NCBI GenBank assembly: GCA_023300105.1
Contig: JALZWM010000147.1
Coordinates: 1 to 32,115, forward strand
DNA: 32,115 nt
From: Hellea sp.
GTDB lineage: Bacteria > Pseudomonadota > Alphaproteobacteria > Caulobacterales > Maricaulaceae
Direction: 5' to 3'
A model generated the notes under the pieces. That model had not been told where the DNA came from. It worked only from the letters and a program-made list of their open reading frames with translations, and did no database searches. This document shows, piece after piece, positions 16,407 through 23,362 of the stretch. Within the stretch, counting starts at the first letter, position 1. Each line of letters opens with the position of its first letter. The translations under genes and the position numbers were made by a program.

Positions 16407-17006
16407 ATGAAACATATATTGATATTCCTTTGTTTAGTTCTAACTGCTTGCGCCGCAGCGCCTGTTAAAATTGCCGGCGAAGCTCCCACAGGAAATTACA
16501 AGTTAGACCCAACTCATGCCAGCGTGACATGGTCACTCTCTCATGCGGGGCTCTCAAATTACACGGCTCGGTTTGATACTATAAGCGGAGCGCTCAATTT
16601 TAACTCCGCCTCACCTGAAGCCAGCACCGTCGATATTCGTATTGACTCAAGCTCAGTGAGTACAGGTCTTGATAAGTTTGATAATGAGCTCGCCACAAGC
16701 GGAAGTTTCTTTGATGCAGGCACATATCCGAGTATTCGCTTCGTCTCGACAGGCATCACTGTGACGGGCGAAGCCACAGGCATTATTACTGGTGACCTCA
16801 CCCTGAAAGGTGTAACCAAACCCTTGACGCTCGATACGGCCTTTAACGGCGCGGGGAAATCATTTGGGAACCCCGGTAAAACACTCGGGTTTTCGGCCAC
16901 AGGTAAATTCAACCGCTCTGATTTCAATATGGGTCATCTTGTAGCTTTCGGTATTGGAGATGAAGTCACATTAAAAATCGAAACAGAATTTAACGAAACA
17001 AGATAA
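16407..17006 (+). CDS. YceI family lipoprotein
   Basis: This 199-residue protein has a lipoprotein signal peptide (LVLTAC, Cys at about residue 15). The YceI beta-barrel domain then starts at GNYKLDPTHASVTWSLSHAG. It continues with the characteristic TGDLTLKGVTKPLTLDTAFNG and ATGKFNRSDFNMG. YceI-like proteins bind long isoprenoid or lipid molecules in a lipocalin-like barrel in the periplasm. The ATG at 16407 is preferred because it opens the signal peptide; an in-frame TTG at 16386 is unlikely. No clear Shine-Dalgarno is visible. The stop TAA shares its last base with the ATG of the next gene, implying coupled translation. Confidence 0.9.
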   Translation: MKHILIFLCLVLTACAAAPVKIAGEAPTGNYKLDPTHASVTWSLSHAGLSNYTARFDTISGALNFNSASPEASTVDIRIDSSSVSTGLDKFDNELATSGSFFDAGTYPSIRFVSTGITVTGEATGIITGDLTLKGVTKPLTLDTAFNGAGKSFGNPGKTLGFSATGKFNRSDFNMGHLVAFGIGDEVTLKIETEFNETR

Positions 17007-17653
17007 TGGCCACGGGAGCAAACACACACTCATTACCCCAGCTAATTGAGGCCTTACAGCAAGGCGGTATTGCTATTGTTCCGACAGAAACTGTTTATGG
17101 GTTGACCGCGCGGGCCGATAGAAAAAAATCAGTTGACCGTATTTATACCCTTAAAGGCCGAGGTTTTGAGAAGCCCTTAGCGCTCTGTGTTGAAAATTTG
17201 GATATGGCAAAAGCTTATGGACATATGAGCGGCCTTGCGGAAGAATTAGCTGCCGCCTTTTGGCCTGGCCCCTTGTCCTTAGTTGTTAAAGCCAAGGCGC
17301 TAAAAAGCGGCACGGTATTAGACCCCCGCCTTTACGGGAAAGATAAAGATGGTAATAAAACGGTTTCGCTCAGGTGCCCGCAATCTACGTGGTTAAGCGC
17401 AGTTAACGCCATGCCCTTAGCTCTCACAAGCGCGAACCTATCAGGACAACCCGACCCACTTAATGTCGATGACGCGACGGCAAGCTTGGGCGAAGGGGTA
17501 GATGTGATTCTTAATGGACCGCCCTGCGCTGTCGGTTTATCCTCAACAGTAATCGCCATTAATGGCCGCGAGGCAAGCATACTCCGCGCGGGTAGTTTGA
17601 CGCCCGAGGACTTTGTCTCTTTTAATATTCAAGGACGTGACTGGCATGCTTGA
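17006..17653 (+). CDS. tsaC: L-threonylcarbamoyladenylate synthase (YrdC/Sua5 family)
   Basis: This 215-residue enzyme makes threonylcarbamoyl-AMP from threonine, bicarbonate and ATP for the t6A37 tRNA modification. PTETVYGLTA (about 26-35), the K-G-R motif in IYTLKGRGFEKPLALCV, FWPGPLSLVVKA, SLRCPQ and ALTSANLSGQPDP form the YrdC fold and substrate pocket. It has the single-domain TsaC length plus a short C-terminal extension, shorter than Sua5. The ATG overlaps the YceI stop, and its own end overlaps the next gene by eight bases. The other t6A genes (tsaB, tsaD, tsaE) are not in the window. Confidence 0.93.
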   Translation: MATGANTHSLPQLIEALQQGGIAIVPTETVYGLTARADRKKSVDRIYTLKGRGFEKPLALCVENLDMAKAYGHMSGLAEELAAAFWPGPLSLVVKAKALKSGTVLDPRLYGKDKDGNKTVSLRCPQSTWLSAVNAMPLALTSANLSGQPDPLNVDDATASLGEGVDVILNGPPCAVGLSSTVIAINGREASILRAGSLTPEDFVSFNIQGRDWHA

Positions 17654-19031
17654 TCTGGATAAATTAAAGACCGCTTTACCTACGCAGAGCTGGACACAAG
17701 ACCCCGATATAATCGCGCCTCACTTGACCGAGTGGCGCGACAAATATCAAGGCCACACACCGTTAATGCTCACACCGCGCAACACAGCAGAGGTCGCTTT
17801 GGCGGTCAAAATTTGCGCGCAGCATAATATCAAAATCATGCCTCAAGGCGGGAATACAGGACTTGTTGGCGGTCAAACGCCTATGGGTGAGGTTTTACTC
17901 TCGACACGGAAAATGAATAAGCTGCGGGATTTAAATGCCGTAAATAACTCGATGATTGTCGAGGCGGGCGCGACCTTGCAATCCATTCACCGCGCGGCCG
18001 ATACGATAGAGCGAAAATTTCCACTTTTCCTCGCGTCCCAAGGATCTTGCACAATCGGCGGGAACCTTTCGACAAATGCGGGCGGCAATCATGTTTTAAA
18101 ATATGGCACAACAAAAGATTTAGTTTTTGGCGTTGAAGCTGTCCTCGCGAGCGGCGAAATTTATAACGGCCTGACAAGCCTACGTAAGGACAATACAGGC
18201 TATGACCTCTCACGTCTCTTTTTAGGCGCGGAAGGCACCTTGGGTATTATTACGGCGGCAAGCCTGAAGCTCTTTCCTAAACCCGGTTATATTCAACGCG
18301 CCATAGTAGGCGTCGATAATCCTACATCTGCCATGGCGCTTTTAGGACATTGCCGCGCAGGCGACGCGCTTTCTATGTTTGAAGTCATTCCGCATATTGG
18401 TTTTGAAGCTGTGGTGAATAATATGCCAAATCAACGCGATCCTTTCGCCAGCCCTCACCCTTGGTATGTTTTGATAGATTGGGACGTTGAAACCGAAGAA
18501 CTAGGCGCAAAACTCGCCCAAGCAAAACTCGCTAACGCCGTAGAGACAGGTATCATAAGAGACGCTGTGATTGCTCAAAATGAAACACAGGCCGCGCAGA
18601 TTTTATCCATTCGTGAAAATATGTCAGCAGGACAAAAGTTTCTCGGCGGCTCCATTAAGTTCGATATTACTGTGCCTCTGCAAACTATTCCCGAGTTTAT
18701 AAAAACGGCAGGAAAAAAGGTCGAGACTCTTATTCCCGGATGCCGCCCTGTCAGTTTCGGTCATTTTGGCGATGGTAATATTCATTATAATATCGCTCAG
18801 CCCTATGGAATGGATAAAGAAAAATTTCTAGGTAAGTGGCAAACTGTGTCAGAAGTCATCTTTGACACCGTAGACGCATTTGGCGGATCAATTTCTGCTG
18901 AGCATGGTATAGGCACGATGAAAAAAGAGGACCTCGTACGCCGCGCAGACCCCGTTAAACTCGCTATGCTTAAAACAATTAAGGTTGCTCTTGACCCTCA
19001 AAATATCATGAACCCACGTGTGATGATTTAA
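17646..19031 (+). CDS. FAD-linked D-2-hydroxyacid dehydrogenase (D-2-hydroxyglutarate/lactate type)
   Basis: This 461-residue protein of the VAO/PCMH FAD family has an FAD-binding domain with MPQGGNTGLVGGQTP, SQGSCTIGGNLSTNAGGNH and FLGAEGTLGIITAA. A C-terminal oxidase domain follows with the metal/substrate motif GHFGDGNIHYNI and SAEHGIGTMKK. Relatives oxidise D-2-hydroxyglutarate, D-lactate or glycolate and pass electrons to a quinone or ETF; the exact substrate is not resolved. The ATG at 17646 lies eight bases inside tsaC; an in-frame TTG at 17613 would add 11 residues and is less likely. It ends a tightly packed three-gene operon. Confidence 0.9.
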   Translation: MLDLDKLKTALPTQSWTQDPDIIAPHLTEWRDKYQGHTPLMLTPRNTAEVALAVKICAQHNIKIMPQGGNTGLVGGQTPMGEVLLSTRKMNKLRDLNAVNNSMIVEAGATLQSIHRAADTIERKFPLFLASQGSCTIGGNLSTNAGGNHVLKYGTTKDLVFGVEAVLASGEIYNGLTSLRKDNTGYDLSRLFLGAEGTLGIITAASLKLFPKPGYIQRAIVGVDNPTSAMALLGHCRAGDALSMFEVIPHIGFEAVVNNMPNQRDPFASPHPWYVLIDWDVETEELGAKLAQAKLANAVETGIIRDAVIAQNETQAAQILSIRENMSAGQKFLGGSIKFDITVPLQTIPEFIKTAGKKVETLIPGCRPVSFGHFGDGNIHYNIAQPYGMDKEKFLGKWQTVSEVIFDTVDAFGGSISAEHGIGTMKKEDLVRRADPVKLAMLKTIKVALDPQNIMNPRVMI

Positions 19032-19062
19032 GCACCCACAATTCAATTAGAAAATCTGAGAC

Positions 19063-19091
19063 TTGACGCCTCGCAGCTCCTCCCTTATATC
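19063..19091 (+). promoter_or_regulatory. Sigma-70 promoter for rpmE
   Basis: TTGACG at 19063-19068 and TATATC at 19086-19091 with exactly 17 bases between form a strong housekeeping promoter. The start of transcription would be near 19098, giving a leader of about 55 bases before rpmE. Confidence 0.7.
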
Positions 19092-19152
19092 GCGCCGATG
19101 AGCGGGGGACCACCTAAAGCAAACCCGTGACCAGAGGCTGAGGAGCCATAAA

Positions 19153-19374
19153 ATGAAAAAAGATACACATCCAGATTATCACATGATCAATGTTCAAATG
19201 GTTGACGGTTCGACTTACGAAACACGTTCAACTTATGGCAAAGAAGGCGATACACTCGTGCTCGATATTGACAGTAAAACACATCCAGCTTGGACAGGCG
19301 GCGACGCTAAGCTTATGGACCGCGGCGGACGCGTTTCACGCTTTAAGGACAAGTTTGCAGGATTTGGCGTTTAA
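19153..19374 (+). CDS. rpmE: 50S ribosomal protein L31
   Basis: This is a 73-residue L31 of the large ribosomal subunit. It begins [19 protein letters not shown] and ends [25 protein letters not shown], the alphaproteobacterial pattern. It has no cysteine at all, so it lacks the Cys zinc ligands of the C+ L31 type and should be zinc-independent. AGGAG lies seven bases before the ATG at 19153. It has its own promoter (19063-19091) and is followed by a strong terminator at 19394. Confidence 0.97.
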   Translation: MKKDTHPDYHMINVQMVDGSTYETRSTYGKEGDTLVLDIDSKTHPAWTGGDAKLMDRGGRVSRFKDKFAGFGV

Positions 19375-19393
19375 CGCACTTTCTACAATATAC

Positions 19394-19423
19394 AAAAAAG
19401 GCCTCCAAATGGGGGCCTTTTTT
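19394..19423. terminator. Bidirectional intrinsic terminator between rpmE and rcdA
   Basis: A near-perfect stem (GGCCTCC / GGGGGCC, one U-G pair) around AAAT is flanked by six As on the left and six Ts on the right. It can therefore end transcripts from both sides: rpmE on the plus strand and rcdA on the minus strand, whose stop is at 19464. Confidence 0.88.
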
Positions 19424-19463
19424 AGTGGAAATATCTCATTGGGTTTATTTGGTAACACCGCTC

Positions 19464-20033
19464 TTATTTCGTAAGAACTCTGCCAAAAGCCGCTTCAAGA
19501 CGGTTTATTTGATCCGCTACGGTATTACCGTCTTGTGCCGCAATCGACCCATATAAAGATCTATCCAAACGCGCAATACGTTCATAAAGCTGTTCAGAGC
19601 GCGCTAAGAGATCCAAAAGACGCGCGGGGAGTGCATAGGCATCTTTAGCAAGGTCAGAGAAGCTTAAACCTTCTCTTGCTTTCTTCTCTGCAACAAGACG
19701 ATATTTTTCCTGACGGGCTTCGGAAGATTTCATCTCTCCCTCTTTTAGTGCCCGTTGAACAAGTAACCAACTCGCAACTTGCATCAAGCGTGTTGTGAGC
19801 CGCATAGATTGACTCGCATATGTTAAAGCATCATTCCTGCCCAGTTTTTTGCTATCTTGACGCCCAGGTCCATCAAGATAAGCCGCTGTCTCCTCAACGA
19901 TGTCCATGCCTTCACGAAATGTCTTAGCAAAGAGTTCGGACTTCGTAAATTCTAAAAGACGCTCTTCCGCCTGAGGAGTCAAAGTGTCTAATCTTTTTGC
20001 TGTCTCCGAATCTGTATTATATATTGCGCTCAT
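19464..20033 (-). CDS. rcdA: RcdA-like cell-cycle protease adaptor (DUF1465)
   Basis: This 189-residue helical protein matches the DUF1465/RcdA family: AYLDGPGRQDSK, TYASQSMRLTTRLMQVASWLLVQRAL and DLLARSEQLYERIARLD are typical. In Caulobacter RcdA is part of the adaptor hierarchy that delivers CtrA and other substrates to ClpXP at the swarmer-to-stalked transition. I chose the ATG at 20031-20033 because GGGAAG lies six bases upstream; two ATGs at 20064-20066 and 20061-20063 are possible but have no ribosome site. It is downstream of, and in the same direction as, the DUF1192 gene, and is divergent from trcR. Confidence 0.85.
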   Translation of the reverse strand: MSAIYNTDSETAKRLDTLTPQAEERLLEFTKSELFAKTFREGMDIVEETAAYLDGPGRQDSKKLGRNDALTYASQSMRLTTRLMQVASWLLVQRALKEGEMKSSEARQEKYRLVAEKKAREGLSFSDLAKDAYALPARLLDLLARSEQLYERIARLDRSLYGSIAAQDGNTVADQINRLEAAFGRVLTK

Positions 20034-20132
20034 TATAATCTTCCCGGTTTCGATGCCCACCATCATGGGTGTTGTACTCGTGCTGTTAAGGTTTGCAAGC
20101 CTTAGGCCATCACAAGGTTCATCAAAGGTTAC

Positions 20133-20321
20133 TTATTTTTTCGGGACAAATAAGAGATTTGCGGAGGATAAATCACGCTTTTTCTTGAGTAATTCCACTT
20201 CTATGCGTTTAACCTCTTCTTGGAGTCGCGCGATACGCGTTTCGAGTTCCGTAACCGAAACACCGTAGAGGTCATCCCCTATTGAAAACTTTGTTTCGCT
20301 TTGATGCATATCATCATTCAT
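20133..20321 (-). CDS. DUF1192 family small coiled-coil protein
   Basis: This 62-residue protein has an N-terminal acidic stretch with IGDDLYGVSVTELETRIARL, the DUF1192 core, then a charged helix of heptad-like spacing (about 22-52) and a short basic tail. The start at 20319-20321 has GGGGAG six bases upstream; the ATG at 20348 is in frame but lacks one. DUF1192 genes are commonly next to rcdA in Alphaproteobacteria, which suggests a linked role, but no function is established that I know of. The gap to rcdA is 99 bases. Confidence 0.85.
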   Translation of the reverse strand: MNDDMHQSETKFSIGDDLYGVSVTELETRIARLQEEVKRIEVELLKKKRDLSSANLLFVPKK

Positions 20322-20350
20322 AACCATCTCCCCTACCGCATTAAACATAC

Positions 20351-20379
20351 TTGCAAATTATGATTAACCGTCTTATATC
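20351..20379 (+). promoter_or_regulatory. Candidate promoter upstream of trcR
   Basis: TTGCAA at 20351-20356 and TATATC at 20374-20379 are separated by 17 bases. The spacer contains TTAACC (20364-20369), a CtrA half-site; the matching half (GCAA at 20353-20356) is poor. The start of transcription would be near 20386, about 100 bases before the trcR ATG and upstream of a terminator hairpin. Confidence 0.5.
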
Positions 20380-20420
20380 ATAGATATCGCGTAGGAAACG
20401 AGGGTTTTCAACCGACAATG

Positions 20421-20443
20421 ACCCCGCTAAGCGGGGTTTTTTT
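20421..20443 (+). terminator. Terminator/attenuator in the trcR leader
   Basis: CCCCGC-TAA-GCGGGG followed by seven Ts is a textbook intrinsic terminator. It lies only 45 bases upstream of the trcR start, with no upstream plus-strand gene to terminate for over 1 kb. A second perfect hairpin (AATGGCA-TAAC-TGCCATT) follows at 20444-20461. Either a short RNA of about 58 bases ends here, or trcR is controlled by attenuation. Confidence 0.75.
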
Positions 20444-20487
20444 AATGGCATAACTGCCATTTATAAAAGGCTAAAGAGAGGCCCGTT

Positions 20488-21165
20488 ATGACACAGATAT
20501 TAATGCCGAAAGCAACGGCTGTTTGGCTCATTGATAATACAGGCATGACTTTCAAACAAATCAGCCAGTTTTGTTCGCTACATATTCTAGAGGTCGAAGG
20601 TATTGCAGACGGCGATGTTGCTGCAGGTATCCGCGGAGCGGACCCCATTGCCAATGGTCAAGTTAGCCGCGAAGAAATTGAAAAAGCGGAAAAAGACAAA
20701 AATTACGCGATGAAGCCCAATATTTTCGACAGCGATAAGCTAGCGCCTAAAAAAGGGAAGAAAAAAGGTCCTCGCTATACACCACTCTCCCGTCGTCAAG
20801 ATCGTCCTGACGCGATTGCTTGGATTGTCCGTAATCACCCTGAAGTTTCAGATGCACAAATTTCAAAACTTGTCGGAACAACAAAACCAACAATCAATTC
20901 TATTAGAGAACGTACACATTGGAAAATAAGTACAATTAATCCAACTGACCCCGTCTCATTAGGGTTATGTTCGCAAATCGATTTAGATGGGCTCGTAAAA
21001 AAAGCGGCTGAGAAAAAAGCTAAACAAGATGCTAAAATAGCAAAAGAAACAGGCCAACCCTTAAAATCAGTTGAAGATGCTACCGCTCAAGTACCTGCGC
21101 CAGAAGAACCAAAAACTGAGCATACACTTGAGAGCCTCTTTAAGCCCTCTGAACCAAATAGCTAA
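20488..21165 (+). CDS. trcR: Cell-cycle transcriptional regulator TrcR (DUF1013)
   Basis: This is a 225-residue DUF1013 protein. The N-terminal half begins MPKATAVWLIDNTGMTFKQI with an HTH-like region (about 4-60). A second DNA-binding-like segment follows: RPDAIAWIVRNHPEVSDAQI, then SKLVGTTKPTINSIRERTHW (about 105-145), with the look of a helix-turn-helix (VGTTKPTINSIR). NPTDPVSLGLCSQIDLD is a family hallmark, and the tail is Lys/Ala- and acidic-rich. Alphaproteobacterial annotation names this family the cell-cycle regulator TrcR; its regulon is poorly known. AGAGAGG lies six bases before the ATG. It is divergent from DUF1192-rcdA and sits behind a terminator-like hairpin. Confidence 0.88.
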   Translation: MTQILMPKATAVWLIDNTGMTFKQISQFCSLHILEVEGIADGDVAAGIRGADPIANGQVSREEIEKAEKDKNYAMKPNIFDSDKLAPKKGKKKGPRYTPLSRRQDRPDAIAWIVRNHPEVSDAQISKLVGTTKPTINSIRERTHWKISTINPTDPVSLGLCSQIDLDGLVKKAAEKKAKQDAKIAKETGQPLKSVEDATAQVPAPEEPKTEHTLESLFKPSEPNS

Positions 21166-21171
21166 TCACTG

Positions 21172-21210
21172 AAAAAGCCTAACTTTAGTGTACTCTAAAT
21201 TAGGTTTTTT
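21172..21210. terminator. Bidirectional terminator between trcR and the convergent SDR gene
   Basis: GCCTAA-C-TTTAG pairs with CTAAATTAGG (one bulged C) around TGTACT, flanked by a run of As on the left and six Ts on the right. It lies within seven bases of the trcR stop and six of the SDR stop, so it probably serves both. Confidence 0.85.
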
Positions 21211-21215
21211 CTAAG

Positions 21216-22016
21216 TTATCTCTCTCTGCGCGGCATGGTGTAGTTTAATGCCAACCGCCCACCGTCGACATAGATACATTGTCCTGTAATATAGCTTGAA
21301 TCTTCAGACGCTAAAAAAGAGGCCACGCTTGCAACCTCATCAGGTAAAGCAACACGCCCCATAGGGGTACGCGCATGTATTCCGTCCAACTTATCACCAG
21401 ATACCTCCGCCAACATATCCGTCTTCACTGAGCCAGGGCCAATCGCATTAACGCGTATACCATATGGCGCCAGTTCAATCGCCATAGCCTTCGTCATTTG
21501 CAGCAACCCGCCTTTAGAGATGGTATAAGCCAAATAATCAGCTATCGCGACAGTATCATTAATTGAAGACATATTGATAATTACATATGGCCTTTCTGTG
21601 AGATGAGAACGATCATCACGAGTCTCAATCTCAGCCACCATATGTGTAGCAACAGCTTTAGAAACTAAAAACGCGCCGCGTAAGTTCACCGCCAAAACAC
21701 GGTCAAAATCAGAAACGCTCAAATCAAGTGATCCACCTTTCAAGGCGATACCTGCATTATTAATCACGCCATCCAAACGTTCAAAAGCTGCCAATGAATT
21801 CGCAATTAAATTATGAACTTCCAGTTTATCGGAGACATCACACTCAACGCTAATGGCGCGATCTGGACCAAAACCAATATCTGCAAGGGCGCTCTCACAC
21901 GCTGCGCCGTCCATATCTGACAGTACAACTCGGTGACCATCTTCGAGTAGGCGGCGCGCACAGGAAAAACCTATACCACGCGCGGCACCTGTCACTATAA
22001 AAACACGTTCAGACAT
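21216..22016 (-). CDS. SDR family NAD(P)-dependent oxidoreductase (FabG-like)
   Basis: This 266-residue classical SDR has the cofactor motif VTGAARGIG (8-16), VINNAGIA (about 86-93), the catalytic Ser in NMSSIND, and the YTISK active site (YxxxK) followed by MAIELAPYGIRVNAIGPGSVKTDM. The C-terminus SSYITGQCIYVDGGR is standard for 3-oxoacyl-ACP reductase/glucose dehydrogenase-like members. Asp after strand 2 (LSDMDG) points to NAD(H) over NADP(H), an inference. The substrate is unknown. It is a stand-alone gene with AAGAG upstream of the ATG at 22014-22016, ending at the terminator it shares with trcR. Confidence 0.9.
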   Translation of the reverse strand: MSERVFIVTGAARGIGFSCARRLLEDGHRVVLSDMDGAACESALADIGFGPDRAISVECDVSDKLEVHNLIANSLAAFERLDGVINNAGIALKGGSLDLSVSDFDRVLAVNLRGAFLVSKAVATHMVAEIETRDDRSHLTERPYVIINMSSINDTVAIADYLAYTISKGGLLQMTKAMAIELAPYGIRVNAIGPGSVKTDMLAEVSGDKLDGIHARTPMGRVALPDEVASVASFLASEDSSYITGQCIYVDGGRLALNYTMPRRER

Positions 22017-22116
22017 AATACTCTTTCATTTAAGAAACTTGATTATGTCATAACAATATGACGGAGTAAAACATTCCTAACTTTTAGGTTAGTTTAGAGT
22101 CTAGATTGAGGAACTG

Positions 22117-22287
22117 TCAGCCTGTAGCCGACAACTGTTTAATTTCTTCTTTGAGAGACAGCTTTTGTCTTTTTAGATCTGATATTCGCAAATGATCGGG
22201 GACCAGACTTCGCATTTCTTCTTTAATGCGTGCGTCCAACTCTGCATGTTTAACTGTTAAAGTATCCAAGCGAGCCGATTTTGCCAT
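22117..22287 (-). CDS. YdcH/DUF465 family small protein
   Basis: This 56-codon gene is easily missed. Read from the ATG at 22285-22287 the product starts MAKSARLDTLTVKHAELDAR and ends LKRQKLSLKEEIKQLSATG. The pattern L..KH.ELD..I, then LKRQKL.LKEEI, is the DUF465 helical hairpin. A strong GGAGGTG Shine-Dalgarno stands directly upstream. DUF465 proteins are small coiled-coil proteins of unknown function, common in Alphaproteobacteria. A second family member is divergent, 98 bases away. Confidence 0.85.
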   Translation of the reverse strand: MAKSARLDTLTVKHAELDARIKEEMRSLVPDHLRISDLKRQKLSLKEEIKQLSATG

Positions 22288-22349
22288 TCACACCTCCATA
22301 ATTAAGACTTGATGTGTAACACAAAGTTTAGCCTAAGTCATTACTCTCC

Positions 22350-22378
22350 TTGCGAGAGCGGTTTCGCTATCGTAGAAT
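22350..22378 (+). promoter_or_regulatory. Candidate promoter giving a leaderless DUF465 transcript
   Basis: TTGCGA (22350-22355), 17 bases, then TAGAAT (22373-22378; five of six matches to TATAAT). The expected start site, six to eight bases downstream, falls at 22384-22386, that is, on the ATG at 22386. No Shine-Dalgarno precedes that ATG, which agrees with a leaderless mRNA. Confidence 0.5.
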
Positions 22379-22385
22379 ACGGTTT

Positions 22386-22610
22386 ATGAGCGATGAACAA
22401 CAAAGCAAAGAGATAAACAAAATTGAACTCATTGAGATTCTGACGGGTTTAAAATTCGAACATAGAAGTATTGATAATGAGATCAATGCCGTCACCGAAA
22501 CCGGCGTTGCTGACATGTTGAAAGTCAGGCGTATGAAGAAAATAAAGCTTTCAATCAAAGATAAAATTGCCTTTATCGAAAACCAACTCACCCCCGATAT
22601 TATTGCTTAA
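22386..22610 (+). CDS. YdcH/DUF465-like small protein, probably leaderless
   Basis: This 74-residue helical protein follows the DUF465 pattern: LKFEHRSIDNEINAV, then VRRMKKIKLSIKDKIAFIEN. Compared with its divergent neighbour it has an 18-residue N-terminal extension rich in Glu, Lys and Gln. I chose the ATG at 22386; the frame is open a little further upstream but has no initiation signals, and the promoter boxes lie exactly there. It ends two bases before the convergent diguanylate cyclase stop. Function is unknown. Confidence 0.78.
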   Translation: MSDEQQSKEINKIELIEILTGLKFEHRSIDNEINAVTETGVADMLKVRRMKKIKLSIKDKIAFIENQLTPDIIA

Positions 22611-22612
22611 TA

Positions 22613-23245
22613 TTAGCTTTTAGACCTAGTAGATTTTTTTGATATATACATAGCCCGATCCGCGCGTGCTAATATTTGATCAGGCGTGTCTGCTGGTTCA
22701 CAAGGCGCTATACCCCAAGCCGTCGTAATATTAATGTCACCTGTTGGCATTTCAACCTTTTGCTCAGATATACGGCATGCCAAAGTCGAAGCCTTCGCAT
22801 GTGCTGTCCGAGTGTCTGTTTTGAAAAGCAATACTCCGAATTCATCACCGCCAAGACGTGCGACCATGTCACAATCTCTAACGCCATTGAGTAAAACTTC
22901 TCCCGTTTTACGCAAAAATTCATCGCCAATACCGTGACCAAATCTATCATTGATTGATTTGAAGTCATTCAAATCAAAAAAGATTATAGAAGACAACATG
23001 TCATAGCGTGCCATGACTGTTTGTGCGCGAGATAATTCGCGCATAAATGCACGGCGATTGTAAACTGGCATTAGCGGGTCAGTGTCAGCCGCGCGTTCCA
23101 AGTCTAAGACGCGTAGACGCAAGCGTGTGATTTCAGCACTCATATATTCGTTTTCTGACACAAGATCAGAATCTAATGAATTGGGCCTATCTAGAGTACG
23201 AGTAGCACTTGTTTGCAGTAATGTAGAAACGCGTGAAGTGGCCAT
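22613..23245 (-). CDS. Diguanylate cyclase (GGDEF domain)
   Basis: This 210-residue protein has an N-terminal helical, probably coiled-coil segment (about 30-52: NEYMSAEITRLRLRVLDLER) and a complete GGDEF domain (about 53-205). DPLMPVYNRRAF opens the domain, FDLNDFKSINDRFGHGIGD binds substrate, and the active site LGGDEF is intact. RDCD lies five residues before GGDEF, matching the RxxD inhibitory I-site, so feedback inhibition by c-di-GMP is likely. No sensor or membrane segment is present, so it is cytoplasmic and probably dimerises through the N-terminal helix. It makes c-di-GMP from two GTP. A CtrA-like box (TTTA-N7-TTAACC, minus strand) lies at 23311-23327. Confidence 0.93.
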   Translation of the reverse strand: MATSRVSTLLQTSATRTLDRPNSLDSDLVSENEYMSAEITRLRLRVLDLERAADTDPLMPVYNRRAFMRELSRAQTVMARYDMLSSIIFFDLNDFKSINDRFGHGIGDEFLRKTGEVLLNGVRDCDMVARLGGDEFGVLLFKTDTRTAHAKASTLACRISEQKVEMPTGDINITTAWGIAPCEPADTPDQILARADRAMYISKKSTRSKS

Positions 23246-23310
23246 GTGAATACCTAGTTATTATCAAACCTTTGTAGCTGAAGTGACGTTAAAAAAGCTG
23301 AAACCATCTC

Positions 23311-23327
23311 GGTTAAGAAAAGGTAAA
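23311..23327 (-). promoter_or_regulatory. CtrA-like box upstream of the diguanylate cyclase (one mismatch)
   Basis: On the minus strand this reads TTTA, seven bases, TTAACC: one mismatch from the full CtrA consensus, 66 bases before the diguanylate cyclase start and 100 bases before purE on the other strand. Binding is inferred only. Confidence 0.3.
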
Positions 23328-23362
23328 AATCCAGGCGGAATGTATTTTTGATAAATTAAAAT

